Positions 7,715 to 15,604 of a stretch of DNA of 37,134 nt are shown here, piece by piece (position 1 is the first letter of the stretch; each line of letters begins with the position of its first letter). A program made the translations under genes and the position numbers. The stretch is from CAZCCV01 sp964497515 (GTDB lineage Bacteria > Armatimonadota > UBA5829 > DTLH01): positions 1 to 37,134 of the forward strand of contig CAZCCV010000025.1 in NCBI GenBank assembly GCA_964497515.1, read 5' to 3'. The notes below the pieces were generated by a model. That model was not told where the DNA came from, did not search any database, and was given only the letters and a program-made list of their open reading frames with translations.

Positions 7715-8603
7715 AGACTCTCATCCTCTCCCGGACAGTCTGCCGAACTGCATCCCGTGCCGGTGCGAGCAGCTTTCGGATGTCGTATTTCCTGACTTCA
7801 CCCGCTTCATCCGCCTGTTTGTGCTCTCTTTCAATTTTTGCCAGTATTTCTCTCGTGGCATCAAACCATGCGACTCGCATCTGAGTATCGATGTTGACTT
7901 TCCGGATTCCGAGTTGCACAGCTCGGATCACTGCATCATCTGGAACACCTGTGCCACCGTGCATTACCAGCGGCACAGACACGGCTTTGTCTATCTGCTC
8001 TAACCTGTCGTGGACAATCTTGGGAGTACCTTTGTATAACCCGTGGGTTGTGCCAATTGAAACAGCCAGATAATCGACTCCCGTGGCATTGACGAAAGCC
8101 TTTGCCTCGGCGGGATCGGTAAGCGTATCATCTTCCTGATCGGCAGATATTTCGGTTCCAATCTGCCCCAGCCTGCCTATTTCACCTTCAACGGTGACTC
8201 CAAGTGCGTGTGCTGCTTCGACAACTTGTTTGGTTACCGCTATGTTCTCTTCGTAGCTTCTCGGTGATTTGCCATCAGGCTGAAGCGAGCCATCGATCAT
8301 AATTGAGGAGAATCCATACCTCAGAAACCGCATTGCGACATCGAACGATCTGCCGTGATCGAGATGAACTGCAACCGGGATGGTCGCTTTTTTGACGAGT
8401 TCAAAGACCAGAGCTACCAGTTCCTCGAGATCTGTGTAGTTCATAGTGGTCTGGGTGATTTGTAGAATCAGCGGGCTTCTTTCGTCTTCAGCCGCACCGA
8501 TGATAGCCTGCGCCGTCTCCATATTGATGGCGTTGAAGGCTCCAACAGCGTAGTTGCCGCGTTCTGCCTTCTCCAACAACTCCGTACCAGTGACAAGAGC
8601 CAT
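7692..8603 (-). CDS. fba: class II fructose-bisphosphate aldolase
   Basis: Zinc-dependent aldolase that cleaves fructose-1,6-bisphosphate to DHAP and glyceraldehyde-3-phosphate in glycolysis and gluconeogenesis. HLDHG (80-84) supplies the catalytic Asp82 and zinc ligand His83. EGEIG (139-143), THGLYKG (His187) and MHGGTG (His215) complete the metal and substrate site. The length of 303 aa fits the family. The ATG at 8603 is preceded by AAGGAGGAG. A tagatose-bisphosphate aldolase (GatY/KbaY) shares these motifs and is the main alternative, but no tagatose or galactitol genes are nearby. It is followed by an overlapping folC. Confidence 0.9.
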   Translation of the reverse strand: MALVTGTELLEKAERGNYAVGAFNAINMETAQAIIGAAEDERSPLILQITQTTMNYTDLEELVALVFELVKKATIPVAVHLDHGRSFDVAMRFLRYGFSSIMIDGSLQPDGKSPRSYEENIAVTKQVVEAAHALGVTVEGEIGRLGQIGTEISADQEDDTLTDPAEAKAFVNATGVDYLAVSIGTTHGLYKGTPKIVHDRLEQIDKAVSVPLVMHGGTGVPDDAVIRAVQLGIRKVNIDTQMRVAWFDATREILAKIEREHKQADEAGEVRKYDIRKLLAPARDAVRQTVRERMRVFGCSGKV

Positions 8604-8643
8604 TTTTTACTCCTCCTTAGCCGTAGTTCGGTATCACAAGGAG

Positions 8644-8652
8644 ATTCTACCA
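8644..8652 (-). promoter_or_regulatory. extended -10 promoter for fba
   Basis: On the minus strand TAGAAT (reverse complement of 8644-8649) is preceded by TGG, an extended -10 (TGn). It lies about 40 bp before the fba ATG. A small palindrome, ACAAC-TC-GTTGT (8654-8665), sits in the spacer. No good -35 hexamer is seen, as is common for extended -10 promoters. Confidence 0.45.
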
Positions 8653-8724
8653 CACAACTCGTTGTTGCGCAGTGAAACGGCACGAGTCTCTGGAGCGAAG
8701 CGTTTTCAATATTGGGAGAGGTGG

Positions 8725-10710
8725 CTACGCTGCATCTCTGGATTGGCTGGAGATTCTGGCTATAAATACTTCAACCAGACTGGGATCAAACTGCTTGCCC
8801 GCACCAGCGCGAAGCTCAAGGAGCGCTTGCTGTACAGTCATTGCCTTGCGATATGGTCGATTCGAAGTCATAGCATCAAATGCATCAGCGATACCTATGA
8901 TTCTCGCCAGTAGTGGTATCTGTTCGCCGGCCAGACCATCCGGGTAGCCCGATCCGTCCCAGCGCTCGTGGTGGCATATGACTGCTGGTATTATCTGATC
9001 AAAAGTCGAAGCATGTTTCAGGATTTCACCGCCAACTGACGGGTGTTCGTTTATTTGTTCGCGTTCACCCTGCGTTAGACTTCCGGCTTTGTTTAGAACG
9101 CTCTCAGGCCCCCCGATTTTGCCGAGATCGTGCAAAAGTCCTGCTATAACTAAGGCGTTGATGGTTTGCTCATCTGCGGAGATTGCCTGGGCTATCTCTT
9201 TTGCATACTCTGCAACACGTTCCGAGTGCCCAAACAGGCGCCTGTCGGTAGAATCGTCGGCTACAGTGAGTGAAACTGTATTGTTGCTATCTGGATCAGC
9301 CATAACCTGGTACAACTCATTTGGAGAAATACCAGCATCTACTGTCGATTCATCGAATGCTTCAACACTGTTACGACGCACACTCTTTGCACGGCAAAGC
9401 GCAGAGTCGGCGGCCATTATCAGCCCGTCTTTGGTCATATCATCATCGGGGAAGCACGCAACTCCTACCGTTACAGTAAGATGGATACTCTTGTCCTTAT
9501 CTTGCGCTCCCTTCTTCATAGCCAAATCGCTTAGAGGAACCGCCTGAAACACGTAATCTTCTACTGCACTTCGGATGCGCTCCGCGACATATAGACCTTC
9601 GTCCTTTTCTGTCTCGGGGAGTATTACTGCGAACTCATCTCCACCATACCTCACGGCAACATCGACCTCCCGCAGTGCTTGGCGGAGTATCGTCGCAAGC
9701 TGGCGAATGATACTGTCACCAATAGGATGACCCAGTGTATCGTTTACAGACTTGAACCTGTCGAGATCCATCATCAAAACACAAAGCTTATGTCCGTATC
9801 TCGCAGCACGCTGAATCTCAGACTCAATCGCCTGATGGAAATACATATGATTGTACAGTCCGGTGAGGAAGTCTTTGGAGGAACCTTCAATTAACCGTTC
9901 ACGGTTCTCTTTAAGGCCGTCGATCATATCGTTGAACGCAGATGCCAGCTCAGAAGCCTCGCTATTGCTCGGCACAACGATGTGAAAATCCAGATCGCCG
10001 TTTCTCACTCTTTGAGCTGAACGTACTAGGACATCAATAGGACCACTTATCGTACGGGCGGCAATCAAACCCAGCAACAGCGCCAGAGCTAAAGCAAGCG
10101 CACAGTTTAGCACTGCAGCGATACGGAGTGCAGACTCTCTGTTGCGGAGTTCATCTACCGACATATCTACCCCAACAATTGCATCGGCCTGCCCATCGCT
10201 ACCCTCTATTGGAGCATAGCCAGAGAGCCACGTACCCCAGTCGTCGGTTGTCAGTTGTCTGTCGGCAATCGGCCCCGAAAAGGCCTGAAGCATATCTTCC
10301 GATTGCTGAGGATCGTACACATCGCCCACGTGGCTTTTGTTCTTCGGGTCGTCCTCTGCCTCTACGACAAACCGCAACACATATGCCCGCTTTGACTTCC
10401 TAAGAGTATAGATAAACCGCACTTTCGGGTTTGCACGTTTTGCGGATGCAAGAGTCGACTCTATCTGGCGGTACTCTGGAGTATCCTCGTCGACTCGGGT
10501 GCGAATTGTTTTGTGGACGTCGGCATCAATCTGCGCCGCAGTGGTAGAAGCTATAGACATTAGATGCTGCTGCACTTCGTTGCGCAGTGCTCTGGTTGAG
10601 TGAAAATATAGAATGACTCCCGCGGTCGCAGACGCGGCAAAAGCCAGTAGAGCAAAAGTAAGAAATAGTCTTGTTGATAGTGGAATATGCTTTCGGGAGC
10701 CCTGTCGCAT
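8725..10710 (-). CDS. membrane GGDEF + HD-GYP cyclic-di-GMP signalling protein
   Basis: Likely bifunctional c-di-GMP synthase and phosphodiesterase. From the ATG at 10710 (661 aa): first membrane segment about 12-36, extracytoplasmic sensor about 37-195, second membrane segment about 197-217, HAMP about 218-272, GGDEF domain about 280-450, HD-GYP domain about 490-655. The GGDEF signature (356-360) is intact and has an RxxD inhibitory I-site (REVD, 347-350) five residues before it. HD (527-528) and the GYP signature (588-590, in DGSGYPDG) are intact too. GGAGG lies 4 nt before this ATG; an upstream in-frame TTG (10737) has no better support. It stands alone, downstream of the broken metalloprotease gene. 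Which activity dominates cannot be told from sequence. Confidence 0.9.
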   Translation of the reverse strand: MRQGSRKHIPLSTRLFLTFALLAFAASATAGVILYFHSTRALRNEVQQHLMSIASTTAAQIDADVHKTIRTRVDEDTPEYRQIESTLASAKRANPKVRFIYTLRKSKRAYVLRFVVEAEDDPKNKSHVGDVYDPQQSEDMLQAFSGPIADRQLTTDDWGTWLSGYAPIEGSDGQADAIVGVDMSVDELRNRESALRIAAVLNCALALALALLLGLIAARTISGPIDVLVRSAQRVRNGDLDFHIVVPSNSEASELASAFNDMIDGLKENRERLIEGSSKDFLTGLYNHMYFHQAIESEIQRAARYGHKLCVLMMDLDRFKSVNDTLGHPIGDSIIRQLATILRQALREVDVAVRYGGDEFAVILPETEKDEGLYVAERIRSAVEDYVFQAVPLSDLAMKKGAQDKDKSIHLTVTVGVACFPDDDMTKDGLIMAADSALCRAKSVRRNSVEAFDESTVDAGISPNELYQVMADPDSNNTVSLTVADDSTDRRLFGHSERVAEYAKEIAQAISADEQTINALVIAGLLHDLGKIGGPESVLNKAGSLTQGEREQINEHPSVGGEILKHASTFDQIIPAVICHHERWDGSGYPDGLAGEQIPLLARIIGIADAFDAMTSNRPYRKAMTVQQALLELRAGAGKQFDPSLVEVFIARISSQSRDAA

Positions 10711-10745
10711 CGTTCCTCCAGTGAATTGTCGAGGCAAATCGTGAC

Positions 10746-10779
10746 GTATTAATACTTAACCCGCCTCATAATCGATTAT
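10746..10779. repeat. two adjacent AT-rich palindromes
   Basis: GTATTAATAC (10746-10755) and ATAATCGATTAT (10768-10779) are perfect palindromes in the short gap between the broken metalloprotease gene and the c-di-GMP gene; the second overlaps the former's stop codon. They could be operators for the downstream minus-strand gene. No clear promoter is recognisable with them. Confidence 0.25.
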
Positions 10780-12210
10780 TGGTAACACGCGTGCGATAAT
10801 GTAGAGATTGTGGGAAAATTTCCTGCGCTTCGGGGTTGTAGTTGCCTTTGATAGAAAAACGAGGAAAAGCCGCCCCTGATACCCAGGGGCGACTGCAGTG
10901 AAAAATCACGGAACACGGCTCGTATTCGAAATACCCACCACCTACATAGAAAAATCGTGGATCTTGCTGTACCCAAATGGCCCAAAATGAGGCCCAACCT
11001 TCTACCCAGGCCAAATCCGGGTCGCAGGCTATTGTCATCCAATGAGATCCACCCTTAGATGGTAAATAGTTGCCGCACAGTCTGTATTGAACTGAATGCC
11101 CCATCTCGTGAAGTGCAATAGTAGGCACCGTATAGGCGAGTGAACCGAGAAGAATAGTGTCAGTAACTGGGTAGAACGCCCCACCATCCGGTGAAATGCC
11201 GGGCAATGAAATCGGTGACCATATAACCCAATGCACACCTACCGAGGTTGGCGCTTTGTCGAGAGCTTCGCAGATGTAGTCAAAGATTATCCACGCGCCT
11301 GAAAAAGCATCTTCTCTTGTGATGGTCCAAGTACCTATTGACCTTGTGCCACCACCCACAATTGTCATTGGGTCGGAGTCTGAGAAATACCAGGTACTGG
11401 TGTCTGGGTCGAAAATATTTCCGGTATCCTCGAATTTGTAAAGGCTACTCGAACCACCATAGGCTCGTTCGGATTCGTTATAGAAGGAAAAGTGAAGTTG
11501 CCATCGTTATCAGTATATGTTGACCTCAACGTCACAGGCGACTTGCCAGTAGTTCTAAGATGCACAGTTGCGTGTCTGATCGGTTTTGTATTACCTTCGC
11601 AGTCGACATACATCCATTTACCCTTGATTACCAGGCTCTCCGCCGGTTCAGGTGATGATGAAGGCTCAATCTTGGGAGACTCATCCTATATCTCTGACTG
11701 TGTGATTGCTGGAATCTTCGCTTCTTCTGCCGTCAGGCGGCGAAGTCTAACTGCATCAATCTTTCCTGAAGCCTGTGGTGCCGGATAAATGTTAGCAGTA
11801 CTGCGAACTATCTCGCTTTTCTGCGCTCCAATATCAAAGAGTATGTGGTCTGCACTACTCCAGACCAGTTTTGAACTCACCACCGACCGAGCAGAGGCTT
11901 CAACCGATAGTATTCCTGGTGATGTAAAGAATACCTGAGCCCGGAATTGTACAGGTTCGTCCTTTTTGATTTGGGACACTGTCTTGGTCGGGTTTCCGAT
12001 AATCCGACCGCCTCTTGGAACTGATATCTCAACTGTGACATCAGGAAGATCCACGTCTGCCTTCGCTGTAGCCGTTACAGCGCAACGCTCACCAAAAACG
12101 GGCTCCCTGTCGGCTTTGATACTTATTGAAATAGGAACATACATAGATGCTGCTACAGAGATCGGTAGGCATAAGATCACTAGAGCGGCCAGTAGTCTGA
12201 GTGTTCTCAT
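10766..12210 (-). pseudogene. broken gene for a secreted HExxH metalloprotease
   Basis: Three pieces of one protein. Piece 1 (12210-11686, 174 aa) has a signal peptide (LLAALVILCLPISVAA) and a beta-rich domain, and ends at TAG (11688-11686). Reading straight through that TAG in the same frame gives a Pro/Ser linker and then piece 2 (to 11365), a Cna-B/carboxypeptidase-regulatory-like domain around TYTDNDGNFTFPSIT. The catalytic part (piece 3) is in another frame, which is open from 11506 to 10766. It reads FDPDTSTWYFSDSDPM before its first ATG (11368) and contains HEMGHSVQYR (zinc site) and WVEGWASFWA (likely third ligand Glu). One nonsense codon and one frameshift, between 11506 and 11365, therefore break it. 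The first ATG has an AAGAGG site. Sequencing error or programmed recoding are alternatives; TAG is an ordinary stop elsewhere here (ilvE, folC partner fba). Confidence 0.75.
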
Positions 12211-12226
12211 CTAGCAAACCTCTTAT

Positions 12227-12273
12227 GCGTAACCTTGGATTCGAATGATGCTTGTATGTTCAAGGTTTAACGC
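12227..12273 (-). promoter_or_regulatory. leader inverted repeat of the metalloprotease gene
   Basis: GCGTAACCTTG (12227-12237) pairs with CAAGGTT-TA-ACGC (12261-12273), giving 11 bp interrupted by a 2-nt bulge, with a 23-nt loop. It sits between the proposed promoter and the ribosome site of the broken gene, so it would be in the transcript leader. Confidence 0.4.
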
Positions 12274-12284
12274 TTGCTTCCTTC

Positions 12285-12313
12285 AATTTATCCTATGATT
12301 GTGCGCTGTGCAA
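12285..12313 (-). promoter_or_regulatory. possible promoter of the metalloprotease gene
   Basis: On the minus strand TTGCAC (from 12308-12313) and TAAATT (from 12285-12290) are 17 bp apart. The match to consensus is moderate. It lies about 75 bp before the ATG. Confidence 0.3.
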
Positions 12314-12397
12314 CCAATTGACGTTGGCATTTCTCTAAGCATTTGCGCGCATTAGACAGGCTGTAGCACCTTTGGCATGGGGATGATAAACGAATAA

Positions 12398-12428
12398 GGG
12401 GATGGGAACCCAAGATGCTCCCATCCCC
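12398..12428 (-). terminator. terminator-like hairpin after the cysteine desulfurase gene
   Basis: GGGGATGGGA (12398-12407) and TCCCATCCCC (12419-12428) form a perfect 10-bp stem with an 11-nt loop, 22 bp past the stop. On the minus strand it is followed by TTATTCGTTTATC, a moderate T-rich tail. Confidence 0.7.
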
Positions 12429-12450
12429 TGATGCTTTCCGAATGTTGCAG

Positions 12451-13644
12451 CTAGATACTCGCTGCTCCGCTCTCCACACGTTTGGCCGAATAGAGTGGAG
12501 ACATCATCCGCAGCCGATCGACTATCACAGGGAGTGCCTCAAGCACGTTTTTGACATCCCAGTCTCGGTTTTCCCTGCCGAGTGTGAGTCGCAGACTGCC
12601 GTGAGCCTGTTCGTGCTTCATTCCGAGTGCGAGAAGCACGTGCGAAGGATCGAGAGATCCCGATGTGCACGCGCTACCCGATGAGGCGCATATACCGTGC
12701 ATATCGAGGAGCAGTATGATGGATTCTCCCTCAATTCCATCGATTGACGCATTGACGTTGTTCGGAAGTCGCTTTGTGCGATGTCCGTTCAGTTTGACGT
12801 CCGGTATCTTCTGGAGTATTCCTTCTATCAGCGTGTCTCGGAACTTGGTTAACTCCTTGCTGGTGTCTGCCATTGTAGCCAGAGCAATCTCTGCCGCTTT
12901 TCCAAGGCCGACTATGCCAGGAACATTGTGAGTGCCAGCGCGTCGATTGTTCTCCTGCGCGCCTCCGTGCATAAACCGATTGATCTTTGTCCCTTTGCGC
13001 AAATACATCGCCCCAACGCCTTTTGGACCGTAGAGCTTGTGTCCAGACATCGAAAGGGCGTTACATCCGATTGTATCCACATCTATCGGAATGCTACCCG
13101 TGCTCTGAACGGCATCGGTGTGGAAGATGATCTTCCGTTCTCTCGCAATCCGACCAATCTCTTCTACTGGTTCGATAGTGCCGATTTCGTTGTTTGCGTG
13201 CATTATCGATATAAGAATCGTCTTATCTGTAATTGCTTGCTTGACGTCGTCCGGGTCTATCAGTCCGTCGGCATCCACCGGAAGATATGTCACTTCGAAG
13301 CCGTGCTTTTCGAGGAACTGACAGGTCTCCAGGACGGCGTGATGCTCGATCTGACTAGTGATAATGTGATTTCCCTTGCTCTCGTTGGCAAATGCTGCAC
13401 CGGTAATGGCCCAGTTGTCCGACTCCGTGCCACCACTAGTAAAGTATATCTCCTCAGGGCGGGCATTGATCAGCCGCGCAACCTGTTCTCTGGCTTCTTC
13501 TACTGCGTTCTTGCCGTCTTTTCCGATTGAATACAAAGTGGACGCGCTTCCGAACCTGTCTGTGAAATATGGCAGCATAGCCTGAACTACTTCTGTATCT
13601 ACAGGAGTAGTGGCTGCGTGATCTAGATATATCACTCTGTACAT
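12451..13644 (-). CDS. iscS: cysteine desulfurase (NifS/IscS class)
   Basis: PLP enzyme that takes sulfur from cysteine as a persulfide for iron-sulfur clusters, tRNA thiolation and other sulfur carriers. It starts YLDHAATTP, has His101/His102 for cofactor stacking, the PLP lysine K203 in SGHKLYGPKG, and the mobile catalytic loop SSGSACTSGS with Cys326. The loop is the longer class I (NifS/IscS) type, not SufS. The length of 397 aa is normal. AGGGGG lies 9 nt before the ATG. It is 13 nt downstream of a MarR-type regulator with a cysteine cluster, so the pair should be one transcript. No iscU, iscA or tRNA-thiolation gene (mnmA) is adjacent, so its partner scaffold is elsewhere. Confidence 0.93.
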   Translation of the reverse strand: MYRVIYLDHAATTPVDTEVVQAMLPYFTDRFGSASTLYSIGKDGKNAVEEAREQVARLINARPEEIYFTSGGTESDNWAITGAAFANESKGNHIITSQIEHHAVLETCQFLEKHGFEVTYLPVDADGLIDPDDVKQAITDKTILISIMHANNEIGTIEPVEEIGRIARERKIIFHTDAVQSTGSIPIDVDTIGCNALSMSGHKLYGPKGVGAMYLRKGTKINRFMHGGAQENNRRAGTHNVPGIVGLGKAAEIALATMADTSKELTKFRDTLIEGILQKIPDVKLNGHRTKRLPNNVNASIDGIEGESIILLLDMHGICASSGSACTSGSLDPSHVLLALGMKHEQAHGSLRLTLGRENRDWDVKNVLEALPVIVDRLRMMSPLYSAKRVESGAASI

Positions 13645-13657
13645 TATTATTAGCCCC

Positions 13658-14194
13658 CTAATTGTTCTCTAGTAGCGATCCCGTAAGCTCGAAATGCGCC
13701 CGGTTGACAATGCAACAGCCTATGTGATCCTCTCCGCACTTGAGGCACACTGATTTTGCAGCTTGCGAGTTGGCAAGCACCCCTGCGAGAAGCGCCTCCA
13801 ACCCACGCATTACATTCTCCAACTCCTCTGGCTGAATGTTGGACAGCGACTCCGCAAGTATTTCCGTCCGCCTGGCGATAAGCCTTTCGATGAGCTCTCT
13901 GCCTGCATCAGTCAACTCTACAATCGACACCCTTCTGTCGGCATCACTCTGCGTCTGATGAACCAACCCTTTCTTTTTGAGTCTTCCGATCAGACGCACA
14001 GCAGCGGGGTGCGTTGTTCCGAGCCCCTTGGCAATCTCTCCGACAGAGAGCCTACCGTGACGGTAGAGGTACGACATCCCTTCGCGCTGTGATTCCGTCA
14101 GTCCTTTGCCCTCGGCTTCACAGTCGAGTTGCAGATTAGCAAGTATTCTGCCAAACAGTATGGCCACTTTCTCTACATATCGTGCTCTGTCCAT
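13658..14194 (-). CDS. MarR-family regulator with C-terminal cysteine cluster
   Basis: Winged-helix repressor-like protein of 178 aa. The MarR core spans about 5-145: the recognition region is GRLSVGEIAKGLGTTHPAAV, and the wing contains SDADRRVSIVELTDAGR, where DxRxxxxxLT is the MarR signature. After the dimer helix a tail carries CLKC and CC separated by six residues (CLKCGEDHIGCC), plus one more Cys at position 25. Such clusters can bind zinc or an iron-sulfur cluster. The start at ATG 14194 (MDRARY) is chosen because the promoter ends just upstream; a longer TTG frame from 14269 would begin before the promoter. It precedes iscS by 13 nt, and a palindrome overlaps its -35. Autoregulated control of cysteine desulfurase is inferred. 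Confidence 0.85.
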   Translation of the reverse strand: MDRARYVEKVAILFGRILANLQLDCEAEGKGLTESQREGMSYLYRHGRLSVGEIAKGLGTTHPAAVRLIGRLKKKGLVHQTQSDADRRVSIVELTDAGRELIERLIARRTEILAESLSNIQPEELENVMRGLEALLAGVLANSQAAKSVCLKCGEDHIGCCIVNRAHFELTGSLLENN

Positions 14195-14219
14195 AATTGA
14201 CTGCCCGCTTGCCCGCTTC

Positions 14220-14247
14220 AATATACCCGGCCGCGCGCAATATGTAA
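14220..14247 (-). promoter_or_regulatory. promoter of the marR-iscS pair
   Basis: On the minus strand TTACAT (from 14242-14247) and TATATT (from 14220-14225) are 16 bp apart. Transcription would start near 14213, giving a leader of about 19 nt to ATG 14194. The -35 lies inside the palindrome at 14239-14261. Confidence 0.55.
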
Positions 14248-14261
14248 CCTGGTTACATATT
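14239..14261. promoter_or_regulatory. palindromic operator at the marR promoter
   Basis: Two 11-bp arms, AATATGTAACC and GGTTACATATT, are perfect inverted repeats around a single central base (T14250). The size and symmetry suit a MarR dimer site, and it covers the -35 hexamer, so binding should block transcription. This is inference from position and symmetry. Confidence 0.7.
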
Positions 14262-14464
14262 AATTCCAAGTGCTGCTTGTGTCAACAGAAATTATCCGAA
14301 AGACTGCAAAGAACAATAGATTGCAAGTAATTCCGTGTTCTGCGCTTTGTAGGACTGAAGGAACGGGTGAAATGACCAATAATAATCGATGGTAGGTGTA
14401 TCTGTTAGCACCGCGCAAAAGTGCAACCTGCCGATATTACCGAGGGGAACTGGAGCAGAATATA

Positions 14465-15364
14465 GTGTCGTCCGTACGTGATAAGAACGATAGCTACAGC
14501 AAAGGCATTGCGTTTTACGACCAAGGGCTTTACAGAGAGGCCATAGAACAGTTTGAGACTATTCTAAAAGTCTGTAGCCCGAATGATCCGATAGGCAGGC
14601 TGGCCAAATTCTATCTTGGCGAAGCACACGCCGCGCTCGGTCTCGACCGCGCCGGCAGAGGTGCACTCGACAGAGCCTCCGAAGAACTCGAAAAAGCAAT
14701 TAGCATCAACCCGAAGTATCCAGATCTGTATTACCATCTGGCACGGGTGCAAGTACGTATGGGTAACACCGACCGTGCGACCAAAGCTCTCCGCACTGCT
14801 CTGGAACTCAATCCGCGTTACGCAAAAGCCCTCTTTGAACTTGGAATGCTGCAATACCGTTCCGGCGAGAGAGAGTCCGGAATTGAGATGATTGCACGCG
14901 CCGCTGATGCGGAGCCTAGCTATTCGAACACAATTTACCGCGATGCGGTTTCTGCCCACAAGATGGGTCACTATCGCAAGGCGCTCTCACTGTTGGAGGA
15001 GATCGCAGCTACGGATATCGACGACCTTTCGTACCACTTCCGCCTGGGTAAGGATCATTACCGCAGAGGAGAATACCGATCTGCCATAGAGGACTTCGAT
15101 AAGGCATTGTCGATCCAGCCTAGATATGCCGACATCCGCAACTGGCTTGGAATGGCATACCTTGCTGCTAACGAACCCTCGAAAGCTGTTGTGGAATTCA
15201 GCAGGGCGCTTGAGATTAACCCGAATTATATCACCGCTAGGTTAAACGCTGGCGAGGCGTTTAGTCAACTCGATTGCGATGAAGAGGCTGCCAAATGCTA
15301 TCGTCGAGTACTCGAACTCGACCCCGATAACGCCGAAGCACGCGAACGGCTCTCAGCGCTCTAA
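14465..15364 (+). CDS. tetratricopeptide-repeat protein
   Basis: Protein of about 299 aa built almost entirely of TPR helical pairs, about seven or eight units. Typical repeat pieces are AIEQFETILK, ELEKAISINPKYPDLYYHLA, ALRTALELNPRYAKALFELG, AIEDFDKALSIQPRYADI, VVEFSRALEINPNYITAR and CYRRVLELDPDNAEAR. It has no signal peptide and no membrane segment, so it is a cytoplasmic protein-interaction scaffold. The start is placed at GTG 14465, with GGAG (14452-14455) 9 nt upstream; a GTG at 14396 extends the frame by 23 codons that are not TPR-like. Its partner is unknown. It is divergent from the marR gene and stands apart from pncA. Confidence 0.8.
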   Translation: MSSVRDKNDSYSKGIAFYDQGLYREAIEQFETILKVCSPNDPIGRLAKFYLGEAHAALGLDRAGRGALDRASEELEKAISINPKYPDLYYHLARVQVRMGNTDRATKALRTALELNPRYAKALFELGMLQYRSGERESGIEMIARAADAEPSYSNTIYRDAVSAHKMGHYRKALSLLEEIAATDIDDLSYHFRLGKDHYRRGEYRSAIEDFDKALSIQPRYADIRNWLGMAYLAANEPSKAVVEFSRALEINPNYITARLNAGEAFSQLDCDEEAAKCYRRVLELDPDNAEARERLSAL

Positions 15365-15384
15365 CCCAAAAGGTGTATCAATCG

Positions 15385-15404
15385 GGCTGGGGATCTCTCC
15401 AGCC
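15385..15404 (+). terminator. weak hairpin after the TPR gene
   Basis: GGCTGG (15385-15390) and CCAGCC (15399-15404) form a 6-bp stem with an 8-nt loop, 20 bp after the TPR stop. The tail is not T-rich. It may be a weak or Rho-aided end. The rest of 15365-15604 holds only the pncA promoter region. Confidence 0.35.
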
Positions 15405-15517
15405 TGAATAAACCCTCTGATCTCTCTTTCTAAGTATCGTTTACTTCTGTACATTCTGCACGTACTGACTTGCGTCGGCATCTTTTGTCTTTTCCATTGT
15501 ACAGCGAGCCTGCTTGC

Positions 15518-15548
15518 TTGGTTCGGCTCAACTCCTACCGGGTATAAT
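15518..15548 (+). promoter_or_regulatory. promoter of pncA
   Basis: A perfect TATAAT at 15543-15548 with TTGGTT (15518-15523) 19 bp upstream. It lies about 57 bp before the pncA start. The -10 is convincing; the spacer is longer than ideal. Confidence 0.5.
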
Positions 15549-15604
15549 CTACTGGCATTTTGACAAATGCTACGATCTCTTCAGCACTCTGGAGGTGAGA
15601 CGAT

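Noticed and set aside
10766..11368. A complete 200-residue metalloprotease gene starting at ATG 11368
   Set aside because: It lacks a signal peptide, and its frame is open with sensible sequence upstream of that ATG, so it is the 3' part of a broken longer gene.
11686..11688. TAG as a reassigned sense codon
   Set aside because: TAG ends several intact genes here at the expected family length, including ilvE and fba.
14195..14269. TTG start that extends the MarR-type regulator by 25 residues
   Set aside because: It would begin upstream of the -10 and inside or beyond the operator; the MarR fold starts normally at 14194.
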